Assembly (NCBI GenBank): GCA_031769625.1
Contig: JAUIMM010000888.1
Location: forward strand, 930,001 to 994,000
DNA length: 64,000 nucleotides
Reading direction: 5' to 3'
Source of the DNA: Taudactylus pleione
Lineage: Eukaryota > Chordata > Amphibia > Anura > Myobatrachidae
Below the pieces are notes generated by a model, which was given only the letters and a program-made list of their open reading frames with translations, did no database searches and was not told where the DNA came from. This document shows positions 54,625 through 64,000 of this stretch, piece by piece. The translations under genes were made by a program, and so were the position numbers. The first letter of the stretch is position 1. Each line of letters begins with the position of its first letter.

Positions 54625-55731
54625 TAGTCTCAAATGATTTAACTATGAATAAGAAAAACACACTGCAATACCACTTACAGTGTCACAAGATTTTTTATGA
54701 ATAAGAAAAAAAATAACACACTGCGCTGCCACTTACAGTGTTGTTATTATGTTTTATAGATAACGCATGTTATTTAGCACATTGTTGTGGTCTTGTTGTC
54801 AGCATTTAGACTAACTACTAACTATTTATTCACGATTGAAGAAAGAAGTGAAATGTTGAGTATTAGACTGCGCTACTACTTACAGTGTCACAAGATTAAT
54901 TAGTTATGAATAAGAATAACACACTGCGCTACCACTTACAGTGTCACAAGGTTAATTATTTATGAATAAGAATAACACACTGCGCTACCACTTACAGTGT
55001 CACAAGATTAATTATTTATGAATAAGAATAACACACTGCGCTACCACTTACAGTGTCACAAGACGTGGACAATAAACTGCGGTCTGGCCGGCAGTGTCAC
55101 CAAACAATAATAGCGCAGCTATTAGTTGCTAATGCACACTCAAAAAAAATATCTTTTTTTATTTTTTTTGTGGATTGATATTAACTTAATGTCACTTTTA
55201 TTTTTTTTACACTGGGTAAGAGCACCCCTGAATGAGACAGTAGCCCCTTGATGAACAACACAGACAGCACCCCTTTATTTATGGACTACAAGGCACCACT
55301 GCCGAGTGCGGACAGAAGACCTGCAGAGTCACAAATACGTGGACAATAAACTGCGGCAGTGTCGCCGTACAATAATAGAGCAGATAAGTTGCTAACGCAC
55401 ACACACACAAAAAAAGCACTTTTATTTATTTTTACACTGGGGAAGAGCACCCCCAAATTGACAGAGCACCCCCCATGGACAACACAGCACCCCTTTATGG
55501 ACTGCAGCCCTAGCCTGATGGACAGGACAACAACACAGCAGCAGCCACAGTTAATTGACAGGACAAGTGACACAGCAGCTGCAGCAACCACTGAAGGAAG
55601 CCCCCCTTTATATATTGCAGCCTAAGCCCCTTTATGGACAACACAGCAGCAGCCTTCAGCCCAAGAAACCGACTGGACACACACACTAAGTGACTGACAG
55701 TGAGTACACATCTGCTAGCTTCTCTCTCCAC

Positions 55732-55780
55732 AGCCGAAGTGAAATGGCGCCGATCGCGGGGACCTTTAAAACTGCGAGAA
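55732..55780 (-). promoter_or_regulatory. Core-promoter-like block of hAT-3
   Basis: On the minus strand: ttttaaaggtcccc, then gatcggcgccatttcact and tcggctgtggag. The gccat core and the ctgtgg match those of hAT-1 and hAT-2; the TATA box is weak. Confidence 0.5.
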
Positions 55781-55996
55781 TCCGACAGCGGGAGGATGAT
55801 GCGTTTTGCCTTGTTTTCGGATCCAAGTCAGGCGGAAATACCCGAGCCTAGCTCGGTTCTCACCTCGGATCTGGAAGTTCGGGTGGGTCCGGTTCTCAGA
55901 GAACCGGACCCACTCATCTCTAGTTTTTAACCACCGATGGATAATCACCGATGGTCAATGATTTTTCCATCAATGGTGGGGATCCAATGGTTATAC

Positions 55997-56303
55997 CAGT
56001 AGTTTCCAAACTTTTTTGAGCCACAGCGCCCTATAGTATAAGCAATGTTTTCACGGCACCCCAAAGCCAAAAGTTTGTTATTGAGAAATTCTGAAAAAAA
56101 TGTAGTAAAGTAAATTGTGCTTATCTGTCATCCTTAGGGTCAGTTATGTGGTGTGGGACAGGTTTGCACTTCTGTTTGTGCACATATTTACATTACATTG
56201 ACCATAAATAATTTGATTTGGTGCTGGACCACCAAACTGAGGCACCCATGCAAGTGTCCCAAGGCACCCCAGGGTGCTGCGGCACACAGTTTGGGAACCA
56301 CTG
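55997..56303. mobile_element. hAT MITE with cagtggtt-type ends, 307 bp
   Basis: cagtagtttccaaactttt at the left and acagtttgggaaccactg at the right, with perfect 8-bp TSDs ggttatac at 55989-55996 and 56304-56311. Ends of the CAGTGGTTCCCAAACT type are known from hAT families of many vertebrates. It sits inside a catcgatgg-type repeat. Confidence 0.9.
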
Positions 56304-56311
56304 GGTTATAC

Positions 56312-57884
56312 AACATCGATGGCACAAAGCCCAGCGATGGATATTTTTTCCTCCCCCTTGGCACCTGGACATAAAGCATAGATCTCCCCCCCCCTGATGT
56401 GACCCGCGAACCTGCTGTGAGATCAGCCCTTCAGGGAGAGTGAGTTGCAGGAAGGGCCTAGGCCATATGGAGACCTTTTCTGTATACTGTTGGGGAGTAG
56501 GCATGCTGATTTGTATTTACAGTGCAGTGGTGGGCAGGGGTAGCCCCTCAGGGTTGCAGCAGCATCACGTGTCATCTATGGGTGGTCCTACAGCTCACAG
56601 CTGTATACCTGATGTGGCATCCTGAATAACTGGGGATTGCTATAATTCTAATGCATTATCACCTCCGAGACAGAGTTGGTTGCTACTCTGCACAACAACA
56701 AGGGTGTGGCTGTGGCAGTATAGGGTACTGCCAAAGAGGGCCCAACACTGCGGCCATTCCCCTGTCTCGACTGAGTCCAGCTGCTTCTACTACTGCAGTA
56801 ACCACCCCTAACCCATCAGAGGCTAAGACCACCATTAATGCATTAGTTTCACTTGACGGTTCCAACTCCTGGGCTGCTGGTGTTGCTTTCTCCGGCACCT
56901 GGAGTAACAGCTTCCCCAGAGACTGTGAGTGTTGCGTTCCAGCAACTTGCTCAATTGCAGCATCTGTCAGTGTCACTTGCCGGTCGTGTTCTCTCAATTC
57001 TGGGTGTGCTAAGCCCTATTACTTCTGCTCCCTCTATTTATTGCTCATCTGCTCCTACTGTTACTTTTGAGCCCACTCTGTCTGCCACTGTTGCGGATAT
57101 CTCTCCCTGAAGACCTTGCGGAAATGCCTAACATGTCTGGGTGCGAGCTGGAAGACGATGCCTGTTCGGGTCCCTCCTGTGAGTCTGTTACACATGCTAA
57201 GCGTGATAGTAGATGCACAGTTTCTTATTCCTCTTCCACCAGTACTCATACAGGCAGTTCTTTGGTGAAGGGCACTAGGAGTCACAACCTGCGGCGTCCT
57301 AGGTGTAGGTTGAGGAAGTCTAGTTCTTCCAGTTTGGGTCACGGTTTACATTATGGCAGGAGGACCATATGCTATGTGTTTCCCTGCCCTGGCATAAGCA
57401 TCTGGTTTAGCCAGGTGCTGGTTACTGGAAAATAAGGGGGACCCCCATGCCGGTCCCCCCTCCCCCCTCGATTTTCCAACACCAGACTAGATCGAAAGGT
57501 CTACTGGTGGCTTTGGATTTTGGGGGGGACCCCAAGCAGTTTTTTTTTTTTTTAACTTTTTCTAAATTTTTTAAATATAACAAAGCCTGAACAGATCATA
57601 TTAATCTGTGCAGTGTTTTACTAATGCTTAGCTTCTTTTCTACAGTGGTTTCAATAGACACCATGCCTAATAGGACACTCAACTGCGGGTTGTCATTGAG
57701 AAATGCGCGTGATTGATGAGGGTTTCAATTTAGACATTAAAACTAACCATACTGTAAATTCTGTCAGGTAGTCATAAAAATCTCCATCAGTTGACGGTGG
57801 TTTCTGGCTGGATCTAAACAATACCAAAACCGCCACTATGTAAACCCCTGGACTTCAATCTTGACTCCAATTACCGTATGTTAA
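56312..57884. other. Unassigned, possibly decayed coding sequence at 56650-57430
   Basis: Several frames of 85-139 residues overlap here in shifting registers (for example from 56651, 56853 and 57067), rich in S, T and A, and 57240-57340 is rich in serine and arginine codons. This could be a decayed gag-like gene, but I recognise no motif. 57430-57560 has G/C runs (gggggacccccatgccgg) then a T-run. The rest shows nothing. Confidence 0.25.
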
Positions 57885-58149
57885 CTTAAAACTAAGGATG
57901 AGCGGGTTGGGTTCCCTGAGAACCGAACCCACCCGAACTTCGGGGATCCGGGGCGATCCGAGCCCAAGCTCGGATCTCCCTGTCTGCCCCGGATCCCTCT
58001 CCCGAGGCAAAACCTCGAGATCTGCTGTCGGATCTCGAGGTTTTGCCTCGAGCAGCCATTTTAAAAAAAATGCCTTTGCCTTTAATGGGCAAAGTGCTGA
58101 TTGGCTGACAGAGCCGTCTGTCATGGCTCTCAGCCAATCAGCATTATGG

Positions 58150-58700
58150 TGCTCATTTGCATGTAGCACGGACTCGTGAGATCCGTGCTACATGCATCTG
58201 TGTGATTGACAGTGACACAGAGCACAGATGGGTCAGTGAGACCCGTCTGTGCTGCTGTGTATTTCAATGACACAGATGCAGCACGGACCAGGAGATCCGT
58301 GCTACTTGCATCTGTGTCATTGACACAGAGCACTGACGGGTCCGTGAGACCCGTCTGTGCTGCTGTGGTAAAAAAAAAACCTGTGTAAAAAAAAGAAAAA
58401 AATGGCGTGCCCCCCCCAAAAAAAGAGCAACCAGCCCCGGGTATTAGTGACCCAGTGCTGGGTGTGCTTAAATACAGGGGACAAACGACGTAGGGGTCCC
58501 CTGTACTTAAGCACAACCAGCACCGGGCTAGTCAGAACCAGAGCTGGTTGCCAAAATACGGGGGACAAACGACGTAGGGGTCCCCCGTATTCTGCGCAAC
58601 CAGCTCTGGGCTCTGATCCGGTCCTGGTTCTGGAAATACAGGGGAAAAAAATGAGTAGGGTTCCCCTGTATGTTCCAGAGCCAGCACTGGACTTTTTCTA
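58150..58700. repeat. Series of tandem hairpin units
   Basis: Two units of about 110 bp (58167-58268 and 58284-58372) each contain agcacgga...gatccgtgct and gacgggtc...gacccgtctgtgct hairpins. Three further units at 58445-58685 each pair a tacaggggac-type left arm with gtcccctgta-type right arm around caaacgacgtaggg. A cruciform or hairpin RNA is possible. Confidence 0.8.
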
Positions 58701-58804
58701 GCAGGGGGCTGATGCCACAGCCAGGGGAGCCCTTTCACCGGGTCCCCCAGCCGCAGCATCAGCCCTGACTGCTAGTCAGCCCAGGCCAGGGATCCATGGA
58801 GAGC

Positions 58805-59130
58805 TGGGGACCCCCCCAATAAAGGGGTCACCCTCTCCAGGGCACCCCAGGCCCAGGCTGATAGCCCGGGGCTATCCCCTGGTGGCGGTGGGTGGCGGGT
58901 TGATTGTGTGGTGTGGTGTAAATAAAGAATATCAAACATTGTCTTTACAAGTAGAACTGCAAGTCCCAGCAAGCCTGCCCCGCATACTGGTACTTGGAGA
59001 ACCACAAGTACCAGCATGCAGGGCATTAAGGGCCCACTAGTACCTGTAGTTCACCTGTAAAAAAATGTTTAAAAAAACACAGGACACACACACCGTGACA
59101 GTATAAGTTTATTAAACATACATACACACA
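58805..59130. repeat. Dispersed repeat, younger copy of the one at 46545
   Basis: gacccccccaataaagggg, gggttgattgtgtgg, caagtcccagcaagcctgcc, cttggagaaccacaagtacc and ttaagggcccactagtacct. It ends in a (CA)n tract into which hAT-1b inserted. Confidence 0.7.
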
Positions 59131-59309
59131 CACACACACACATGTACACTAGGGGTGAGCGGGTTCGGATTTCTGAAATCCGAACCCCCCCGAGCCCCCC
59201 CGATCCGAGTCCGATCCGAGTCAGGCTCGACTTTTCCCGCCTGACTCGGATCTGAAATCGAGGCAAAACGTCATCATCCCGCCTTCCGAGTCTCGCGGGT
59301 TTTGGAACC

Positions 59310-59354
59310 TATATAAGGTACCCGCGTCGGTGCCATTTTCTCACTCGGCTGTGG
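59310..59354 (+). promoter_or_regulatory. TATA box and gccattttc core promoter of hAT-1b
   Basis: ctatataaggtacccgcgtc followed by ggtgccattttctcac; one base differs from the hAT-1 block at 3769-3814. It is intact, so the shortened gene could be transcribed. Confidence 0.6.
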
Positions 59355-59700
59355 ACAGTGAAGAGGGAGGGTGGGAGTTAGGGCTGGCTGGGCTGTGTAG
59401 TGTAGTGTAGTGCAGAGTAGTGTTGTGCTGTGCTGTGCTGCGCTGTGCTGCTGTTGTCCACTACTTCAAAGTCCATAGGGGCTGGCTGTGTTGTGCTGTG
59501 CTGCTGTTGTTAATAGGGGCTGTGTCCACTACTTCAAAGTCCATCGGGGCTGGCTGGACTGTGTTGTGCAGTCAGTTCTCCATAGGGGCTGTGTCCACTC
59601 CAAAGTCCTGTGCAGTGTCCCAGTCCTAAAGGGATGCTGTAGTGTTGTCCAGGGGGTGCTCTGTCCATCAGGGGTGCTCCCCCCAAGTGCTAAAAAAATA

Positions 59701-61650
59701 ATATTTTTTGTGTGTTTGTGAATTGTGTGCGCAGTAGCCGCACGTGCATCAACAAAGTAGTGCCAAGCGTGCGCCTGTGTCATAAGTAAAGGGCCGGCTG
59801 GCTTGACCGTTAAAGGGTGCTGTAACCCCCAAAGTACACTCCAGTCCAAACCAAAAAAAAATTATTTTCTGTGTTTGTGAATTGTGTGCGCAGTAGCCGC
59901 ACGTGCATCAACAAAGTAGTGCCAAGCGTGCGCCTGTGTCATAAGTAAAGGGCCGGCTGGCTTGACCGTTAAAGGGTGCTGTAACCCCCAAAGTACACTC
60001 CAGTCCAAACCAAAAAAAAAATTATTTTCTGTGTTTGTGAATTGTGTGCGCAGTAGCCGCACGTGCATCAACAAAGTAGTGCCAAGCGTGCGCCTGTGTC
60101 ATAAGTAAAGGGCCGGCTGGCTTGACCGTTAAAGGGTGCTGTAACCCCCAAAGTACACTCCAGTCCAAACCAAAAAAAAAATTATTTTCTGTGTTTGTGA
60201 ATTGTGTGCGCAGTAGCCGCACGTGCATCAACAAAGTAGTGCCAAGCGTGCGCCTGTGTCATAAGTAAAGGGCCGGCTGGCTTGACCATTAAAGGGTGCT
60301 GTAACCCCCAAAGTACACTCCAGTCCAAACCAAAAAAATATATATTTTCTGTGTTTGTGAATTGTGTGCGCAGTAGCCGCACGTGCATCAACAAAGTAGT
60401 GCCAAGCGTGCGCCTGTGTCATAAGTAAAGGGCCGGCTGGCTTGACCGTTAAAGGGTGCTGTAACCCCCAAAGTACACTCCAGTCCAAACCAAAAAAATA
60501 TATATTTTCTGTGTTTGTGAATTGTGTGCGCAGTAGCCGCACGTGCATCAACAAAGTAGTGCCAAGCGTGCGCCTGTGTCATAAGTAAAGGGCTGGCTGG
60601 CTTGACCGTTAAAGGGTGCTGTAACCCCCAAAGTACACTCCAGTCCAAACCAAAAAAAAAATTATTTTCTGTGTTTGTGAATTGTGTGCGCAGTAACCGC
60701 ACGTGCATCAACAAAGTAGTGCCAAGCGTGCGCCTGTGTCATAAGTAAAGGGCCGGCTGGCTTGACCGTTAAAGGGTGCTGTAACCCCCAAAGTACACTC
60801 CAGTTCAAACCAAAAAAATAATATTTTTTGTGTGTTTGTGAATTGTGTGCGCAGTAGCCGCACGTGCATCAACAAAGTAGTGCCAAGCGTGCGCCTGTGT
60901 CATAAGTAAAGGGCCGGCTGGCTTGACCGTTAAAGGGTGCTGTAACCCCCAAAGTACACTCCAGTTCAAACCAAAAAAATAATATTTTTTGTGTGTTTGT
61001 GAATTGTGTGCGCAGTAGCCGCACGTGCATCAACAAAGTAGTGCCAAGCGTGCGCCTGTGTCATAAGTAAAGGGCCGGCTCGCTTGACCGTTAAAGGGTG
61101 CTGTAACCCCCAAAGTACACTCCAGTCCAAACCAAAAAAAAAAATATTTTCTGTGTTTGTGAATTGTGTGCGCAGTAGCCGCACGTGCATCAACAAAGTA
61201 GTGCCAAGCGTGCGCCTGTGTCATAAGTAAAGGGCCGGCTGGCTTGACCGTTAAAGGGTGCTGTGACCCCCAAAGTACACTCCAAACCAAATAAAAAAAT
61301 ATTTTCTGTGTTTGTAAATTGTGTGCGCAGTAGCCGCACGTGCATCAGCAAAGTAGTGCCAAGCGTGCGCCTGTGTCATAAGTAAAGGGCCAGCTGGCTT
61401 GACCGTTGAAGGGTGCTGTAATCCCCAAAGTACACTCCAAACAAAATAAAAAATATTTTCTGTGTTTGTGAATTGTGTGCACTGTGGCTGCACGTGCATC
61501 AACAAAGGAGCAGCGCCAAGCGTGCGCCTGTGTCCCATAAGTAAAGAGCCGGCTGGCTCATTTCTTAAAGGGTGGTGTAACCCACAAAGTGCACTACTCT
61601 CCAACAAAAATAAAAAAATATTTTCTGTGTTTGTGTGCGCCTTAGCCGCA
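59701..61650 (+). repeat. 160-bp tandem array, about twelve units
   Basis: Unit starts lie near 59701, 59861, 60021, 60181, 60341, 60501, 60661, 60822, 60981, 61141, 61297 and 61452, with a partial unit at 61616. They are homologous to the array at 4101-5090. Units in the middle are nearly identical; the last two are more diverged. Confidence 0.95.
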
Positions 61651-61672
61651 CGTATATATCAATATAACATAA

Positions 61673-62698
61673 ATGGAGGACCAAACTTTCTCAGATAAAA
61701 ATAAAATAGGGAAAGATCAAGAACCACTTCCTCCTAGTGCTGAAGCTGCTGCCACTAGTCATGACATAGACGATAGCATGCCATCAACGTCGTCTGCCAA
61801 GGCCGATGCCCAATGTCATAGTAGAGGGCACATACAATCCCAAATGACAAAGTTCAGGAAAATGACCTTGAAAAAAACATTTAAATCATCTGAAGAGAAA
61901 CGGAAACTTGCCAATATGCCATTTACGACACGGAGTGGCAAGGAACGGCTAAGGTCTTTCCCTATGTTCATGACTAGTGGTTCAGCTTCACATGATGATG
62001 GAAGCCCTCCTCCCGCTAAAAAAATCAAACGAGTTAAGCTGGCAAAAGCACAGCGAAGAACTGTGCGTTCTAAGAAGATATCACAAATCCCCAAGAAGAG
62101 TCCAAGTGTGGTGGCGGTTGCGATGCCTGACCTTCCCAGCACTGGACGGGAAGAGGTGGCTCTATCCACCATTTGCACGCCCCCTGCAAGTGCTGAAAGG
62201 AGCACCCACAGTCCACTTGCTGATATGCAAATTGAAGATGTCACTGTTGAAGTACAACAGGATGAGGATACTTGTGTAGCTGGCACTGAGGAGGACGTTG
62301 GCGAGGAGGATTCTGATGGTGATGTGGTTTGTTTAAATCAGGCTCCGGGGGAGACAGTTGTTGTCCGTGGGATGAAAAAGCCCATCACGGTCATGCCTGG
62401 GCAGAAGACCAAACATTCCACCTCTTTGGTCTGGCAATATTTCTATCCAAATCCGGACAACAACTGTCTTGCCATATGTACCATATGTAAAGGTGAAATA
62501 AGTAGGGGTAGGGACGTTATCCACCTAGGAACATCCTCCCTTATACGGCACCTGCAGCGCGATCATAAAAAGTTACTGTCAAGTTCTGATACTTTGGCTA
62601 AGACCGTAAGCAGTCCAGGGACACCTAAATCCCTTTTTCCTGTTTTATCCAAGGAATCGGTGGATGAGGAGGATGAGGACGACATCTTGCCTCTGTAG
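61673..62698 (+). CDS. BED-finger-only protein from a deleted hAT transposase
   Basis: 341 residues. The N-terminal 326 or so match the hAT-1 transposase (MEDQTFSDKNKI, FTTRSGKERLR, acidic block), including the whole BED finger with C269, C272, H293 and H298. After VLSK the frame joins directly to the last 14 residues, ESVDEEDEDD to the stop. The missing part equals hAT-1 bases 6089-8176: 2088 bp, exactly 696 codons, with a 2-base shared AG at the joint. It removes every catalytic residue (D501, D589, E951) and the dimerisation region. The frame stays open. It could bind the same element ends without cutting, so it may act as a repressor; this is inference. Confidence 0.85.
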   Translation: MEDQTFSDKNKIGKDQEPLPPSAEAAATSHDIDDSMPSTSSAKADAQCHSRGHIQSQMTKFRKMTLKKTFKSSEEKRKLANMPFTTRSGKERLRSFPMFMTSGSASHDDGSPPPAKKIKRVKLAKAQRRTVRSKKISQIPKKSPSVVAVAMPDLPSTGREEVALSTICTPPASAERSTHSPLADMQIEDVTVEVQQDEDTCVAGTEEDVGEEDSDGDVVCLNQAPGETVVVRGMKKPITVMPGQKTKHSTSLVWQYFYPNPDNNCLAICTICKGEISRGRDVIHLGTSSLIRHLQRDHKKLLSSSDTLAKTVSSPGTPKSLFPVLSKESVDEEDEDDILPL

Positions 62699-62749
62699 AG
62701 CCAGTTTGTGCAGGGACACCTTAATTGCCAGCTTGTTTTGTGGGGGCCC

Positions 62750-62814
62750 AAACGAACCAATCATTTCAGCCACAGTCATGTGGCAGACCCTGGCGCTGAA
62801 ATGATTGGTTTGTT
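62750..62814 (+). other. Conserved 3' stem-loop of hAT-1b
   Basis: aaacgaaccaatcatttcag pairs with gctgaaatgattggtttgtt. It is the same stem as in hAT-1, with the last pair better matched than there (ggtttg rather than gatttg). Confidence 0.65.
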
Positions 62815-63373
62815 AAAGTGTGCATGTCCTATTTATACAACATAAGGGTGGGTGGGAGGGCCCAAGGACAATTCCATCTTGCACCTCTTTTTTTTCTTTG
62901 CAGTATGTACTGTTTGGGGCCTAGTTTTTCAAACTGCCATCCTGTCTGCCACTGCAGTGTCACTCCTAGATGGGCCACGTGTTTGTGCCGCCCACTCGTG
63001 TCGCTTAGCATAGTCATCCAGCTACCTTGGTGCAATCTTTTGGCCATAAAAACAATATTGTGAGGTGTGAGGTGTTCAGAATAGACTGGAAATGAGTGGA
63101 AATGAAGGTTATTGAGGTTAATAATAGCATAGGAGCAGAAAAACCCACAAATTCTGTGATTTAAGCTGTTTTTATGCTTTTTTTTAAAAAAATACAGATC
63201 CAAAACACAAAACCAAGAACCCAAAACACGGAAGGGTGGTTTTGGCAAAACCAATCCAGATCCAAAACACGAAGAAAGATCCAGATCCAAAACCAAAACA
63301 CAAAACACGAAAAGTGGCCGGTGCACACCCCTAATGTACACATACTCACCTATGTAACCCTGTAGCATCGGTC

Positions 63374-64000
63374 CACTTGTCCGGTAAAGTATCCATAGGG
63401 GACCTGTGAAAAAAAACATACTCACCATCTCCTATGCGAGGTTCTGTCCTCTTCGTTCCAAAGTAGGCATCCCCGGACTTGGCAAAAAAAAAAAACGAAA
63501 ACGCGATCCACGAACTTAGTACCGTTCTATAGAACGGTACTTCCCGAATGAGAGCTTAGCGGCGGGGTATCACCATGGAAACCCCGCTGCTAAGCGTTCA
63601 TTGGCTGAGAGAGGCCATCTCCCGTCTCTCTCAGCCAATGAACGGCTCTCTCCATTGTAGTCAATGGTGGGAGCCGCAAGGTTATTAAAGTTTACCCTGC
63701 GGTTCCCACCATTGACTACAATGGAGGGAGCCGTTCATTGGTTGAGAGACGGGAGATGACCTCTCTCAGCCAATGAACGCTTAGCAGCGGGGTTTCCATG
63801 GTGATACCCCGCCGCTAAGCTCTCATTCGGGAAGTACCGTTCTATAGAACAGTACTAAGTTCGTGGATCGCGTTTTCGTTTTTTTTTTTTGCCAAGTCCG
63901 GGGATGCCTACTTTGGAACGAAGAGGACAGAACCTCGCATAGGAGATGGTGAGTATGTTTTTTTTCACAGGTCCCCTAGGCATACTTTACCGGACAAGTG
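63374..64000. repeat. Very long palindrome, arms of at least 306 bp, cut by window end
   Basis: cacttgtccggtaaagta at 63374 pairs with the last bases of the window, and pairing continues inward, with few mismatches, to a loop around gttattaaagttta near 63687. Each arm holds gcctactttggaacgaagag-type text, an A/T run, accgttctatagaacggtac (itself palindromic) and ggctgagagagg with CCAAT motifs. It may extend beyond 64000. Confidence 0.93.

Larger units (their letters stand above)
53690..55062. repeat. About 63-bp tandem array inside hAT-3
   Basis: Units hold aataacacactgcgctacca, cttacagtgtcacaagatta and tttatgaataagaata. The units at 54880-55062 are nearly identical; those to the left are more diverged and are interrupted by two MITEs. 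It lies where the other hAT families keep their 5' leader repeats. Confidence 0.9.
51198..55922 (-). mobile_element. hAT-3, rearranged hAT element in minus orientation
   Basis: The 3' end (taggtatgtgtgcc) is on the left, the 5' end (cactcatctcta) on the right. Perfect 8-bp TSDs gtttttaa lie at 51190-51197 and 55923-55930. The 5' subterminal palindrome is at 55885-55911 and a promoter-like block (inverse of ggcgccatttcac) near 55745. Transposase pieces are present in both orientations and out of order. Two MITEs lie in its tandem array. It cannot encode a transposase. Confidence 0.9.
59150..63333 (+). mobile_element. hAT-1b, internally deleted sibling of hAT-1
   Basis: The same ends as hAT-1 (taggggtgagcgg and gtgcacacccctaa), with perfect 8-bp TSDs atgtacac at 59142-59149 and 63334-63341. 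The sequence is nearly identical to hAT-1 over promoter, coding start and 3' region. It differs by a larger 160-bp array and by loss of 2088 bp from the coding region. It is a clear recent insertion. Confidence 0.95.
57893..64000 (+). mobile_element. hAT-type unit, 5' end only, runs past the window
   Basis: It begins taaggatgagcgggttggg with a subterminal palindrome at 57904-57930 and a perfect palindrome gaggcaaaacctcgagatc / gatctcgaggttttgcctc at about 58005-58055. hAT-1b is inserted inside. The 3' end lies beyond 64000 or is lost, so the extent is a guess. Confidence 0.5.

Overview
This window looks like intergenic or intronic DNA from a large, repeat-rich vertebrate nuclear genome. An amphibian, most likely a frog or toad, is the best guess. 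That is an inference from the mix of elements: hAT elements with BED-finger transposases, an 8-kb PIF/Harbinger element, a DIRS-type tyrosine-recombinase retrotransposon, a Tc1 element with long inverted repeats, and many foldback MITEs. Genes in the elements have spliceosomal introns and TATA promoters. No tRNA, rRNA, CRISPR array or complete host gene was seen. One 51-bp stretch (45334-45384, minus strand) has clean splice signals and could be a host exon.

1-15.7 kb: after a 5-kb-scale puzzle of repeats, 1461-13534 is a nest of insertions that can be read from target-site duplications (TSDs). An outer hAT MITE (TSD atactaat) was split by a hAT element, hAT-2 (1516-13267, decayed transposase). 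hAT-2's own (TA)n tract then took a Tc1 element (1871-3531) and a second hAT, hAT-1 (3610-8855), which still encodes an uninterrupted 1036-residue transposase. A shorter non-autonomous hAT with a minisatellite follows (14316-15721).

15.7-33 kb: a mariner relic, several MITEs inserted in or beside each other (17442-21537), then an 8.0-kb PIF/Harbinger element (21559-29585; TSD TCA, 39-bp inverted repeats). It carries a nuclease gene on the plus strand and, unusually, two different Myb/SANT-like genes on the minus strand, one on each side. The nuclease and the first Myb gene are disabled; the second Myb gene reads through three exons. A telomere-like repeat family (30.7 kb) and a near-perfect 256-bp hAT foldback (31.8 kb) follow.

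33-51 kb: a degraded DIRS retrotransposon (33005-38650; gag-like, RT, RNase H and tyrosine-recombinase remnants, inverted ends), then many MITEs with gggcctgattcag-type ends that resemble the Harbinger ends, and two more telomere-like repeat copies (44.1 and 49.7 kb).

51-64 kb: a rearranged hAT (hAT-3, minus orientation, 51198-55922) with a perfect TSD and two MITEs inside its tandem array. Last comes another hAT-type unit beginning at 57893 and running off the window. It contains runs of hairpins, a sibling of hAT-1 (hAT-1b, 59150-63333), and a very long palindrome at the window end. hAT-1b has lost exactly 696 codons and encodes a 341-residue protein with the BED finger but no catalytic core. 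hAT-1, with an intact transposase, and hAT-1b, with a binding-only protein, form a natural activator/possible-repressor pair; the MITEs are likely passengers of the hAT and Harbinger machinery.
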